Shown: positions 24,456-33,147 of the stretch, piece after piece
How positions within the stretch are numbered: position 1 is the first letter of the stretch
Layout of the letters: every line of letters begins with the position of its first letter
Assembly: GCA_947589545.1 (NCBI GenBank)
Contig: CANQBA010000032.1
Location: 1 to 42,515, forward strand
Reading direction: 5' to 3'
DNA from: an uncultured Oscillospiraceae bacterium
GTDB lineage: Bacteria; Bacillota; Clostridia; Oscillospirales; Oscillospiraceae
DNA length: 42,515 nt
The notes under the pieces: generated by a model
The model's input: only the letters and a program-made list of their open reading frames with translations
The model's database searches: none
What the model was told of the DNA's origin: nothing
Position numbers and translations under genes: made by a program

Positions 24456-25982
24456 TTACAAATTCTCAATTTGCATCTCCCTGGAACTTCTGATTTCATT
24501 CAGAACCTCTATTCGTCTGTCAAACATTGGAACCAATGATTCATACGTCTCTTTAAAAAGCTTATATACGACATTATACTTCTCATGATTATCCCTGTCA
24601 GGATGAATTGTCATTCTGCTTTTCGAGAACTTCTTCGAAAGATCCAAAAAGGAAATACCCTCTTGACCGTTTAATACCATCATAGCCGCACCGGACGCGG
24701 TAGTTTCAAATTCTGATAAAACAATCACCTCTTTCCCGGTAACATCTGCCTTGATCTGGGATATCAGATTAACTCTTGCAAGACCGCCGGAAAGACGAAC
24801 TGTGGTTACATCCGCGGTAGTTTCTCCTATCGCTTCCATCATTGTACGGTCTATAAACGCGGCAGCCTCAAAAACCGCTCTCGTCATGTCTTTTCGTGTA
24901 TGCATCCTTTCAAGGCCAAAGAATGTGCCTCTCGCATTGTCATTCCAAATTGGTGCCCGTTCGCCAAGAAGATAGGGCAAGAAAATGATACCTCTGGCGC
25001 CAACATCTGATTCCGCAGCTTCTTTTTCCATTACTTCATACGGATACTCTTCTTTTGAATAATAACATTGTTTAACCCACTCTATCAAACCTCCGCCGAG
25101 ATTATTCGAGCCTCCTATAATAGTAAAACCTCCCTGACGGAACGGTGTGGAATACACGCGCTCACTCGGAAGAAGTTCATCTTTTTTACTGAGCATACGG
25201 AACACGGTCACCGTTCCGCTTACATCACTTGCATCTCCCTCGCCGGATACGCCGCTTCCTACAAACGAGCAAACGGCGTCATAGGAAGTGACAATAATCT
25301 TTGCGGTATTGTTGCATCCAACTTGTCTTGCCACATCCTGCAATATCGTTCCAACACATTCCCCTGTTTTCATAACAGGGGGCAGTTTGTTCTCCGCAAT
25401 ACCGAGTTCTTCAAGAAGGCGGGAAGGATAAGATCTCGTATTAAGGGAATAATGAAATTTAACAGCATTTAATTCATCCGTAGCAACGACCCCGCTGAGG
25501 TGATAAAGCAAATAATCATTCGGAGATAAAAAATACCGTGCTTTTTTGAATGTCGTATTCTCATGCTTTTTAATCCACATTATTTTGGGCAGCATTACAC
25601 TAACAGATATAGGTAGTCCGGTGTCTTTTACTATATCTGCAATTAAAACATTGTCTTTTATCTCATTAACTTCTTCCACCGCCCTCTTATCGGAAACCAT
25701 AATTGCATTTCCAAGCGGATGACCGCTCTCATCCATACATACAAGACAGGAAGCCGATGTGGTAACGGTAATATAATCTATAAACTGAATCTTTGCGTCT
25801 TGAATCGATGAACGCATTACCCCAATAGCCTTATCCCACCATTCATCAGGATACTGTTCTACACGAATATCATCAATCGATGAGGTAAGCGTTCTTGATG
25901 CACTTGAAAGTTTCCTTCCGTTTGCATCGAATATTATGCTTCTTATACTTTTCATGCCCATATTAAGGACTAACACGTTCAT
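24456..25982 (-). CDS. FGGY-family carbohydrate kinase
   Basis: A 508-residue kinase of the FGGY group (xylulokinase/glycerokinase-like, ASKHA fold). The first domain begins MNVLVLNMGMKSIRSIIFDA. The second-domain motif LPYLLGERAPIWNDNARGTF and the phosphate/adenosine motif VRLSGGLARVNLISQIKAD are intact. It phosphorylates a ketose, polyol or similar substrate. I chose ATG 25982, since GGAG lies 9 bases upstream; an earlier ATG at 26009 has no Shine-Dalgarno. It is followed by the Fe-ADH and preceded by the aldolase gene, suggesting a kinase-aldolase-reductase series. Confidence 0.85.
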   Translation of the reverse strand: MNVLVLNMGMKSIRSIIFDANGRKLSSASRTLTSSIDDIRVEQYPDEWWDKAIGVMRSSIQDAKIQFIDYITVTTSASCLVCMDESGHPLGNAIMVSDKRAVEEVNEIKDNVLIADIVKDTGLPISVSVMLPKIMWIKKHENTTFKKARYFLSPNDYLLYHLSGVVATDELNAVKFHYSLNTRSYPSRLLEELGIAENKLPPVMKTGECVGTILQDVARQVGCNNTAKIIVTSYDAVCSFVGSGVSGEGDASDVSGTVTVFRMLSKKDELLPSERVYSTPFRQGGFTIIGGSNNLGGGLIEWVKQCYYSKEEYPYEVMEKEAAESDVGARGIIFLPYLLGERAPIWNDNARGTFFGLERMHTRKDMTRAVFEAAAFIDRTMMEAIGETTADVTTVRLSGGLARVNLISQIKADVTGKEVIVLSEFETTASGAAMMVLNGQEGISFLDLSKKFSKSRMTIHPDRDNHEKYNVVYKLFKETYESLVPMFDRRIEVLNEIRSSREMQIENL

Positions 25983-26028
25983 ATAGCTATTATCTCCATT
26001 ATTGTCCATATCTGTTGTATCGCCTTAG

Positions 26029-26814
26029 TTAAAGAAGTTTCATCTTCGCAACAGACTCTGACATTATTTCATCGTGAATGATCTTCGATGCATTGATCGG
26101 TTGTGACCAGGAACTACTTGCCTTTTCGATTCCTCTTTTGTATGCCATTTTCAAGTCGGTTGAAATGTTAATTTTTTTAACTCCAGGAATACGAATCAAT
26201 TTAGTCAAAACCTCATCCGACAGACCGCTTCCTCCATGAACAACAAACGGCTTATCCGTTATGGAAGTAGTATATTCGACAAGATCATAACGCAAGTTTG
26301 GTTCCACTTTATATTCCCCGTGAGCGTTACCAAACGCAACCGCAATAAGATCCACATCGGTTCTATGCAAAAATTCCGCGATCTCCTCTCTTGAAGCAAT
26401 TGCATCCTGCCGAACAATTACATCATCTTCAATTCCTTTTACTTGACCAACCTCAGCTTCAACTAAAACACCATGGGCATGGGCATACGATATAACCTCA
26501 TTTGTAAAATCAATATTTTGCTGTATTGGAAGAGAAGAACCGTCAGCCATAACCATATCCCATCCGCTATTTACCGCATGGAATAAAGTTTCCTTTTCTT
26601 TGCAGTGATCCAAATTAAGCAAAGCATGAATACCTCGATAGGCTGCATAAGTCTTCACAAAATTTGAAAACGCACAGGCAGGAAGCGCTTTATAAATTCC
26701 CGTTGAAGTCTGCAAGATGATGTCATGTTGAATTGATGCCGCCGCATCGATAACCGCTCTGGCTGATTCAAAATCCCATATGTTAAAAGCAAAATATTGA
26801 CCATTATTCAGCAT
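26029..26814 (-). CDS. Class II fructose/tagatose-bisphosphate-type aldolase
   Basis: A 261-residue class II (zinc) aldolase homologue. Visible landmarks are the catalytic Asp and zinc His in LNLDHC (D69, H70), VEAEVGQVKGIED with Glu (E119/E121), AFGNAHGEY (H165) and VVHGGSG (H193), followed by KINISTDLKMA. It is shorter than classical FBA and nearer the KbaY/GatY group. In the cluster it may cleave or form the product of the FGGY kinase, giving dihydroxyacetone phosphate and an aldehyde for the dehydrogenase. The substrate is unknown. RBS GAGGAG precedes the ATG. It is separated from LicD by a 260-base gap with no recognised gene. Confidence 0.85.
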   Translation of the reverse strand: MLNNGQYFAFNIWDFESARAVIDAAASIQHDIILQTSTGIYKALPACAFSNFVKTYAAYRGIHALLNLDHCKEKETLFHAVNSGWDMVMADGSSLPIQQNIDFTNEVISYAHAHGVLVEAEVGQVKGIEDDVIVRQDAIASREEIAEFLHRTDVDLIAVAFGNAHGEYKVEPNLRYDLVEYTTSITDKPFVVHGGSGLSDEVLTKLIRIPGVKKINISTDLKMAYKRGIEKASSSWSQPINASKIIHDEIMSESVAKMKLL

Positions 26815-27075
26815 CGGGTTCTCCTCAATAAAAACGATTTCGCTATCATTTATCGTAAATACTCACACATAGCTTTTCCGGATTCATTATGGTTTTACCG
26901 TGTAATGAATCAATTTGCCTTGCGCTCTAATGATTTGCTTCGAAATATTTGTTCCGACTCACGTTACGGTTCCACTGAAAAAGATAAACTCCGTGTTTAT
27001 TCATACGCCAGAAACAGCAAATATCTTATACTTTGCTTTTTTGATATTTAAAACATTAGGAGCATTTACATCACG

Positions 27076-27825
27076 CTATTTTACATGCTCCGGTTTTCGA
27101 TCTTCTACAGCCGGTAATTTCATATAGTCTCCATAGCAAATTGTTAAATATACATCATATTTTTGGGGAATATAAAATTTTGCGTCTTCAAAATCTACCA
27201 AAATTGCATTTTCCCAAGTATCAGAGGGGTACTTTTTTCTTATCCACCTATAAAAAATATTTGAGCAGTGAACACATTCTGTTTCTTTTTCATTTCCTAT
27301 CTGCGAGACCACATCATATCTTTTCCGAAGATATTCAGTAGAAAATAATTTTCCCAACATATGTGTCGTAAATAATAGCACTTTGTTTTTAAAGGAAAAA
27401 CCTTTATATACCACTTCTTCCTTCAACATTCCCTGTAATGCTGACAATCGAAATAATTTCATTTGAAATCTGAGCGGACTATCCGGCACATTATCGTTTA
27501 CAAATACATCTAAAGTGGGAATATATCCGCGTATCTCTGTCGAAGCTTTTTTCTGAATGCGGTAAATCCAAAGTTTTTTATGCATGGTTAATTCTCTGCA
27601 TTCACCGAAGCGCTCAACTAATTTGCTATAATTTTTCCTGTCAACACAAATATCCAAATCGTCATCCCACGGAATAAAGCCTTTATGCCTGACAGCGCCT
27701 AAACATGAACCTCCGTACAAAAAATATTTAATTCCTTCTTTTTCGCAAAAATTATGGAATATTTTCATGATATCCAATAATTCATTTTGTATTTTTTCTG
27801 TCCCGTATTGGTTTGGTTGAATCAT
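27076..27825 (-). CDS. LicD-family phosphotransferase
   Basis: A 249-residue protein with the LicD/fukutin nucleotidyltransferase fold. The signature GGSCLGAVRHKGFIPWDDD (about 38-56) with Asp residues is intact. Well-studied members transfer phosphocholine from CDP-choline to glycans, while fukutin-type relatives transfer ribitol phosphate. AGGAGG lies 10 bases before the ATG. It most likely pairs with the LicC-like enzyme at 22589. There is no choline transporter or LicA kinase in view, so the CDP substrate is probably not choline. Confidence 0.85.
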   Translation of the reverse strand: MIQPNQYGTEKIQNELLDIMKIFHNFCEKEGIKYFLYGGSCLGAVRHKGFIPWDDDLDICVDRKNYSKLVERFGECRELTMHKKLWIYRIQKKASTEIRGYIPTLDVFVNDNVPDSPLRFQMKLFRLSALQGMLKEEVVYKGFSFKNKVLLFTTHMLGKLFSTEYLRKRYDVVSQIGNEKETECVHCSNIFYRWIRKKYPSDTWENAILVDFEDAKFYIPQKYDVYLTICYGDYMKLPAVEDRKPEHVK

Positions 27826-27920
27826 TTTCCATCATCCTCCTAAATTGGATGTAAATCATTTTCTTTTTATAGCGTGAACGTCGGTTCCGCATATTCTCTT
27901 ACCATCGCAGGCAAGCAACT

Positions 27921-28310
27921 CTAATGTGCCTCTACAATTTCAACCATTCCGATCGTCAAAGAATACAGAAACGCTACTCTTTTTCCTCCAAACGCGATTG
28001 CAGGAGCAAGCTTAATAATCACCTTAAATCGATTTTTTACTAATAACTTTATATCTTCTTCTATGTCATTTGATACATAACAAATGTGATATGGCGTCGC
28101 GCCTATGTTCGTTAAGAAATTGTCCACAGGCGATCCACTACTGATTGGCGCAACAAGCTCAATTCTATATCCGTCCATTTTACCGAATGCAATATAGATA
28201 TTCCGATCACGATCTGTAATCGTTTCTTCAAACAAATATCCGAATGTTTCAAATATACTTTTGGCTTTGTCAATATCTTTAACCGCATATCCAATATGAT
28301 CAATTTTCAT
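27921..28310 (-). CDS. VOC (glyoxalase/epimerase-like) protein
   Basis: A 129-residue vicinal-oxygen-chelate protein with two paired βαβββ modules. The N-terminus MKIDHIGYAVKDIDKAKSIF resembles methylmalonyl-CoA epimerase, and metal-binding candidates are H5, E-rich RIELVAP, PYHICY (His) and the C-terminal VEIVEAH (Glu). ATG 28310 follows AGAGGATTT and lies 10 bases after the FkbH gene; the longer reading frame into FkbH is rejected. VOC genes beside FkbH-like genes occur in capsule loci, but I know of no assigned reaction. It may epimerise or isomerise the ACP-bound acyl group. Confidence 0.7.
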   Translation of the reverse strand: MKIDHIGYAVKDIDKAKSIFETFGYLFEETITDRDRNIYIAFGKMDGYRIELVAPISSGSPVDNFLTNIGATPYHICYVSNDIEEDIKLLVKNRFKVIIKLAPAIAFGGKRVAFLYSLTIGMVEIVEAH

Positions 28311-28320
28311 ATAAAATCCT

Positions 28321-29988
28321 CTATGATACAAAACAATCTGTGCACTCAAAGAAGCCTGTCGTTTTGGGCAAATCTTCGGTATCGATCCGAAAATCGCATT
28401 TATCGCCGGTTTCAATATCCACATTGGAATTGTCAGCCTGTGAAAATCCCAATTTGTCATACAAATGTAAAACCGGGGCGTTTTTTGCGCTTTTAATGTA
28501 TGAAGCATAAATTGTTTTAATAGACTTTTCAAGCCAATATTTTTTCAATTCAGCCATGATCTCAATTTCAGCCTTCCTGCTCATTACGCGGCAACTCATT
28601 AAGAAGGTATCTATTTCAGCATTATTTCCTGCATATTTTATGATCAGCACTCCTACAATACCCTGATCTCCATATTTGTCCGACATATGTACCGTTATAA
28701 CATCCGTATCTCGCTGCATGTTAAATTCTGATATATCATCCTCGTCATACCGTTTTGTCGTTGTGTTGAACTGATTCGTCTTATTCACAAGTTGCACAAC
28801 GCGCTTTAATTCTTCGGGTTTCATTAAATGAATGTCCATTTTCATATGGAGATTCTTCAGAAAATCTTCCGGCGAAGCGGAAGCGGAAAATTCCGTTTTC
28901 CGTTTTTGCTCTGCTTGGTACATGGCGGTTTTTTCGGCATCTTCGGCAGTAATATCCAACCTGAAAAAGTACTGTCGATAGATTTGGGACAGTACCTCGG
29001 GCAATTTTGACGTATCCTTTGGAAATTCAATGACCGTTACCTCCGGACATTCCGCTTTCATTTGTTCACGCTCTGCCGGATTATCGTCCAAAAAAACAAA
29101 CGCGTCCAAACCAATATTCAAATCTTTGGCAAGCTGCCGGATATTTTCTGACTTAGAATTCCAGTTTATGATTTCAGCGGCAAAATCCTCATGCCTTAGC
29201 AGCATATCCGGATGTGAAAAAACAGGTTCAACATCTTCCGGGTTGTTTTTAGAAAGGATCGCCAACATTACTCCCTGATTTTTCATCTGTTTCAGGAGTC
29301 TTTGCGCATCCTTATATCTTCTTCCCTCTTTGCTGTTTGAAAGCTGAATATTTTCAATGCCGTCTTCCCCGATAACACCTCCCCATAGTGTATTATCAAG
29401 GTCAACCGCAATACATTTCTTCTTTGCGCTCTTGGATGCCGAAAGATATTGAACGATCAATTCCGACAAAGCGGCCAACCCTTTTATAGAATACGGCATC
29501 GAGCCAATATACCACATTTTAGGAGAATAAAAAGCTTTTCTTCCAATGTCATACGCCAAATCATCTATCGGAAGCGTATAGATTCTCTTACCCTCATCGT
29601 AAAGCTTGTGAATCCCCTGATTCATAAACTCCGCAAAGTATAGATTCAGTCTTTGTTCTGCCGCATAATGACAATTATCTCCTGCTATATGAAAGGATGA
29701 GACAAATACGGGAATATTCGGCAAGCGATTTGTCAACGTCTTTAATGCGTTTACCCATTCCATAATCTGCCGTTCGCCGTTTTCTTTGCAATCCCAGATG
29801 TTTTCATGGCCATCTGCATACAATAATGCAACAATTGATTCAGGACCATATTCATATAAACCGGAATCCTCAGAAAGAATCTCCTGTTGCCATGTATCAA
29901 ATCCTGCCGGAATGTAAATATCGACATCATGCCTTAACTGATCCGCAAGCAGATCGACAGTAACATTTGATAAAAGAGCAACTCGCAT
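28321..29988 (-). CDS. FkbH-like HAD-IIIC protein (glyceryl-ACP synthase type)
   Basis: A 555-residue FkbH family protein. Its N-terminal SGNH-like part begins MRVALLSNVTVDLL, the HAD domain contains the catalytic DLDNTLWGG (about 196-204) and FLDDNPAEREQM, and the last part is a GNAT-like acyltransferase region with a Cys-rich end (FFECTDCF). In polyketide and tetronate pathways FkbH homologues load D-1,3-bisphosphoglycerate-derived glyceryl onto an ACP. Here it overlaps or touches the ACP gene at 30006, which fits that role. I use ATG 29988 with GGGAG 7 bases upstream; an ATG at 30006 overlapping the ACP stop is possible. It is not part of a PKS cluster in this window. Confidence 0.82.
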   Translation of the reverse strand: MRVALLSNVTVDLLADQLRHDVDIYIPAGFDTWQQEILSEDSGLYEYGPESIVALLYADGHENIWDCKENGERQIMEWVNALKTLTNRLPNIPVFVSSFHIAGDNCHYAAEQRLNLYFAEFMNQGIHKLYDEGKRIYTLPIDDLAYDIGRKAFYSPKMWYIGSMPYSIKGLAALSELIVQYLSASKSAKKKCIAVDLDNTLWGGVIGEDGIENIQLSNSKEGRRYKDAQRLLKQMKNQGVMLAILSKNNPEDVEPVFSHPDMLLRHEDFAAEIINWNSKSENIRQLAKDLNIGLDAFVFLDDNPAEREQMKAECPEVTVIEFPKDTSKLPEVLSQIYRQYFFRLDITAEDAEKTAMYQAEQKRKTEFSASASPEDFLKNLHMKMDIHLMKPEELKRVVQLVNKTNQFNTTTKRYDEDDISEFNMQRDTDVITVHMSDKYGDQGIVGVLIIKYAGNNAEIDTFLMSCRVMSRKAEIEIMAELKKYWLEKSIKTIYASYIKSAKNAPVLHLYDKLGFSQADNSNVDIETGDKCDFRIDTEDLPKTTGFFECTDCFVS

Positions 29989-30005
29989 TTCATGACTCCC
30001 ATTCA

Positions 30006-30236
30006 TCAATCAGCATTATCGGATGTTTGCGTGTACTTATAGAAATCCCGCAACGTCTTAATATGCGCGACCTCATCAATCGGTATTTCTATGTCGTAGT
30101 TTTCTTCAATTGCCATCACAAGCTTCAAATGCATAAGTGAATCCCATTTTTCTATTTCCCCGTATGCCGTATCCTCCGTAAGTTGGGATGCGTCAACATT
30201 CATTACTGTTGCAATAAAATCCAAAAAATTCTGCAT
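30006..30236 (-). CDS. Acyl carrier protein 1
   Basis: A 76-residue ACP, acidic and helical. The phosphopantetheine attachment site is the motif WDSLMHL with Ser33. A Ser in this position with Leu after it is the usual DSL pattern. It sits between the SDR and FkbH-like genes, so the FkbH-like enzyme most likely acylates it. AGGAGA lies upstream of the ATG. It is not the housekeeping ACP, which typically carries a DSLD motif and sits in a fab cluster. Confidence 0.82.
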   Translation of the reverse strand: MQNFLDFIATVMNVDASQLTEDTAYGEIEKWDSLMHLKLVMAIEENYDIEIPIDEVAHIKTLRDFYKYTQTSDNAD

Positions 30237-30247
30237 ATCGCTTTCTC

Positions 30248-30988
30248 CTATACTTTTCTTACAGAATGTCCCCCGTCTGCTGTAATAATCTGACCGTTAA
30301 TAAAGCGCGATTCCCGCGAAAGCAAAAAGCAAATCAGATTACTCGCGTCGGAAACTTCGCCTATGCCGAGCGGATAACTTTCAAGCAGACGCTTCAATTC
30401 ATCGGCTGTCATCTTATCCATCCAACCTCCTGACATAGAGGTTTTGACAGGGGCAAGACAGACCGCATTTATGCGTATTTTCTTTTCCATCAACTCGGCA
30501 GCCGCAGGCGCCAAATATCCCTCAAGAGCGCCCTTGGCCGAGGCATAAGCGCTGTGTCCCATTGCGCCTTCATGAGCCGATTGTGAAGAAATCAAAACAA
30601 TGCTCGTATCCTCATCATGATTTTGCTTCTTGCTGATTGCGGAAATGATCACCATCGGCACAAGGGCGTGAATACGCCACAAATTCTCAATATCTGTAAT
30701 TTTCGCCATGTGGATCGGAAACATTTTATCAAATCCTGCGCAATGCACAAATCCACCGATTTTTCCATGTTCCGAAACAATTCGTTTTATAAGTTCTGAA
30801 AGATGGTCGGTATCCATCAGATCATACTCATAAAGGAATAGACGATCAGACAACAGAGCTGCCATTTGTTTTATTTCTTCATTAAAATGCAAGTCGATCC
30901 CAATAACAGACGTTCCGGACGCAATCAACTGATCGGCAATTCCTTTTCCGATTCCGCCGGACACCCCGGTTATTACCACATTTTTCAT
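30248..30988 (-). CDS. SDR family oxidoreductase (FabG-like)
   Basis: A 246-residue short-chain dehydrogenase/reductase. The Rossmann motif TGVSGGIG is near residue 9, the catalytic Ser lies in ISSQSAHEG and the Tyr-Lys pair in YASAKGALEG. It ends HSVRKV. It could reduce a 3-oxoacyl-ACP made by the KASIII. I chose ATG 30988, which overlaps the ACP2 stop by four bases (ATGA). It is probably translated through coupling to ACP2. Confidence 0.85.
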   Translation of the reverse strand: MKNVVITGVSGGIGKGIADQLIASGTSVIGIDLHFNEEIKQMAALLSDRLFLYEYDLMDTDHLSELIKRIVSEHGKIGGFVHCAGFDKMFPIHMAKITDIENLWRIHALVPMVIISAISKKQNHDEDTSIVLISSQSAHEGAMGHSAYASAKGALEGYLAPAAAELMEKKIRINAVCLAPVKTSMSGGWMDKMTADELKRLLESYPLGIGEVSDASNLICFLLSRESRFINGQIITADGGHSVRKV

Positions 30989-31206
30989 TCCTGCACACAC
31001 TTTCTGTAAAGATCGCCTATGGTTTTACACTTAAGGAATTCTTCTACGGAAACCTTAACACCATATTCATCCTCCATCATTACGATAAGTGAAAAGCCCA
31101 TCAAGGAGCTAAAATCTTCGATCTCCTCACGGAAAACAGTATCCATCGTAATTTCTTCAGGTTTGACCTCAAAAATTTCAGCTGCAAGTTCAAAAAAATT
31201 TTCCAT
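30985..31206 (-). CDS. Acyl carrier protein 2
   Basis: A 73-residue, very acidic ACP-like protein. The probable attachment Ser is S34 in DFSSLMGF, where the Asp and Ser are not adjacent as in the canonical DSL, so attachment may need checking. GGAAGG lies before the ATG. It starts 7 bases after the KASIII stop and overlaps the SDR start, suggesting that this ACP serves the KASIII/SDR step, while ACP1 serves the FkbH-like enzyme. Confidence 0.72.
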   Translation of the reverse strand: MENFFELAAEIFEVKPEEITMDTVFREEIEDFSSLMGFSLIVMMEDEYGVKVSVEEFLKCKTIGDLYRKCVQE

Positions 31207-31213
31207 TAATAAA

Positions 31214-32308
31214 TCATCCTTCCTTTATTGGCATATCTTTATCATTTTCGGTATATTGAAAAAATTGATAAAACGCATTTGTATCAAGCGTTATGATACC
31301 TGCGCTGGCAGACAATCCTCCGCCGAATCCTGACATTAAAATCCGATTATTTTGAGTTTTATTCAGCTTTTCGTTTGCATTCAATGCAATTGTAACAGGA
31401 ATCGTTGCTGATGCGGAATTACCAACCGCGTCGCCCGACTGCCAAGTGCGATCCCATGTAAAATTCAATTTTTTTGCCAGCTTTTTTATCATATACATGT
31501 TAGCCTGGTGCGGAACAAAAGCATTCAGCGACTCACTGCTATCTCCGACCTCATTTAGAAATTTCATCAGCCACTTGGAAACATCCATCGCAACAAATTT
31601 AAAAACGGAAAATCCGTCCATATAAATGTCAATATTTCTGCGTTTTCCGTTTTCTTTATAATCCTGAAATTCCAAATCTTCCTCTTTGAAGGGCGACTTA
31701 GTCCCGCCGGATGGGATGATCAGCGCATCTCTTTGCGAACCGTCCGTATAGAACGTGAACACCCACTCATCTTCAGAGGAGCTTGGCGAAATCAACGTGG
31801 CAGATCCCGCGTCGGCCATGACCGGAACCGTTGATTTGTCATATTCGGATACGTAGGCGCTCTGAATATCTCCATCCAGCAGCAACACTTTTTTCCCCGA
31901 AGATTTTGCAAACAGAGAGGCAACATACATACCGTATGAATATCCCGAACACGCAAGACTAATATCAAAAGCCGGGATCTCCTTTGAGAGTCCGAGTTTT
32001 TCCTGCGCCAAAGACGCATTGAACGGCATAAGCCGATCCGGAGTGAAGGTTACAAAAATTACGCCTCCGATTTCTTCCGGTGAGGTATGCGTACCACATA
32101 ATAATTTTTGGGCGCACGCAATGCAAAGATCCGATGAAGTCGTTCCTGATTTTGCAATATACCGGGTTTTTATGCCCGTCGAATCAATGATCAATCTCGC
32201 ATCGTCACCGTACAAGTTTTTAAGGGCAGATTCGTTGTCAATTTTAATTTCAGGCACGCAGGAAACGATTCCGTCAATATGAATACCTTTGCAATGATAG
32301 ATTTGCAT
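31214..32308 (-). CDS. KASIII-like 3-oxoacyl-ACP synthase
   Basis: A 364-residue FabH-type thiolase-fold enzyme, longer than housekeeping FabH (about 320). The catalytic triad is intact: Cys120 (DISLACSGYSYG), His267 (VPHQANMYM) and Asn297 (GNSASATIP). Such enzymes condense an acyl-CoA starter with malonyl-ACP, or act as ester/amide-forming acyltransferases in specialised pathways (CerJ-like). AAGGAGA precedes the ATG. The C-terminus has an extra tail of about 20 residues (FYQFFQYTENDKDMPIKEG). It is 24 bases downstream of the NeuD gene and starts the acyl-ACP block. Confidence 0.86.
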   Translation of the reverse strand: MQIYHCKGIHIDGIVSCVPEIKIDNESALKNLYGDDARLIIDSTGIKTRYIAKSGTTSSDLCIACAQKLLCGTHTSPEEIGGVIFVTFTPDRLMPFNASLAQEKLGLSKEIPAFDISLACSGYSYGMYVASLFAKSSGKKVLLLDGDIQSAYVSEYDKSTVPVMADAGSATLISPSSSEDEWVFTFYTDGSQRDALIIPSGGTKSPFKEEDLEFQDYKENGKRRNIDIYMDGFSVFKFVAMDVSKWLMKFLNEVGDSSESLNAFVPHQANMYMIKKLAKKLNFTWDRTWQSGDAVGNSASATIPVTIALNANEKLNKTQNNRILMSGFGGGLSASAGIITLDTNAFYQFFQYTENDKDMPIKEG

Positions 32309-32332
32309 TGTGTTCTCCTTACTAAAAATGGC

Positions 32333-32974
32333 TTAAAATTCTATTCTTTTTGCGGGGACACCCATTACGGTAGTGCTCCTTTTTACATTTCTGATCACTA
32401 CAGAACCAGCACCCACAACAGAATGATCGCCGACTGTTTTACCCGGTAAGACTGTGCTGTTGGTGGATAGGTAAGCAAAGCTGCAGATTGTAACATGGCC
32501 GCATATACAGGTTCCCGACATAGCCGAAACATAATTTTCGATGATACAATCATGCCCTACTGTAACTGAAATGTTGAACAAACAATGAGAGCCGATTCGT
32601 GTATTCACGCTGACGTTCGTTCCGGCGCAAAGAATACAGCCACAGCCTATCGCGGAAGTATCGGAGATGTTGACGGAAGGGTGTATGAGCGTCTCCCAGC
32701 CATTGAAATTTGGAAACTTATCCACAATCCTTTTTCGGGCATCTCCATTCTGCATAGCAATCACCGCACTGACCTGATCCTTTTTTTGCAGTTCAGGAAG
32801 TGCATCTGTCGTTCCTAAGACCGGATACCCGTTCAAAGTCAATCCGATTTTGTTAATATCATCGTCTAAATATCCAAGGATCGTATAGGTAGGCGATACT
32901 TTGTTTATATCACCGATCAGCCAGGCAACTTCTTTTCCAAAATCTCCCGCACCTATAATAACAATGTTTTTCAT
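32333..32974 (-). CDS. NeuD/PglD-like hexapeptide O/N-acyltransferase
   Basis: A 213-residue protein with the NeuD family layout: an N-terminal Rossmann-like domain (MKNIVIIGAGDFGKEVAWLI) that binds the sugar nucleotide or substrate, followed by a left-handed beta-helix with hexapeptide repeats (about 95-205). The catalytic His is probably that of VTVGHDC. Family members acetylate sialic acid or UDP-amino sugars. The neighbouring ACP, KASIII and FkbH genes suggest it may accept an ACP-bound donor instead of acetyl-CoA. The ATG overlaps the stop of a short leftover frame (ATGA). It is the first gene of the AT-rich block. Confidence 0.82.
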   Translation of the reverse strand: MKNIVIIGAGDFGKEVAWLIGDINKVSPTYTILGYLDDDINKIGLTLNGYPVLGTTDALPELQKKDQVSAVIAMQNGDARKRIVDKFPNFNGWETLIHPSVNISDTSAIGCGCILCAGTNVSVNTRIGSHCLFNISVTVGHDCIIENYVSAMSGTCICGHVTICSFAYLSTNSTVLPGKTVGDHSVVGAGSVVIRNVKRSTTVMGVPAKRIEF

Positions 32975-33006
32975 TTTTCAACTGCCACGCTTTCTGAAGT
33001 ATTGCG

Positions 33007-33147
33007 CTAACAGCGGTTGTGATCCGACAATGGCAAGGTATCCGCATATGTACCGATGGCGTAGACGTTGTTTTCGTAGATGTCGAACACGATGAGCTGC
33101 TTCGGTTCATAAGCCGCGATCTGGCGGCAGAACTCGGAACCCATCTC
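33007..33147 (-). pseudogene. CapD/FlaA1-like epimerase/dehydratase fragment
   Basis: Directly after the fabD stop, the minus strand reads GSEFCRQIAAYEPKQLIVFD and then IYENNVYAIG, which is the beginning of the NAD-binding domain of CapD/WbpM-type nucleotide-sugar epimerase/dehydratases (GSIGSELCRQI... followed by P..LI..DIYENN). The preceding glycines and everything after are missing. It marks the join between the GC-rich fabD block and the AT-rich cluster. Confidence 0.75.

Noticed and set aside
28311-28532. N-terminal extension of the VOC protein into the FkbH gene
   Set aside because: The extension is an out-of-frame reading of the FkbH-like gene; a good ribosome-binding site and ATG at 28310 mark the true start.
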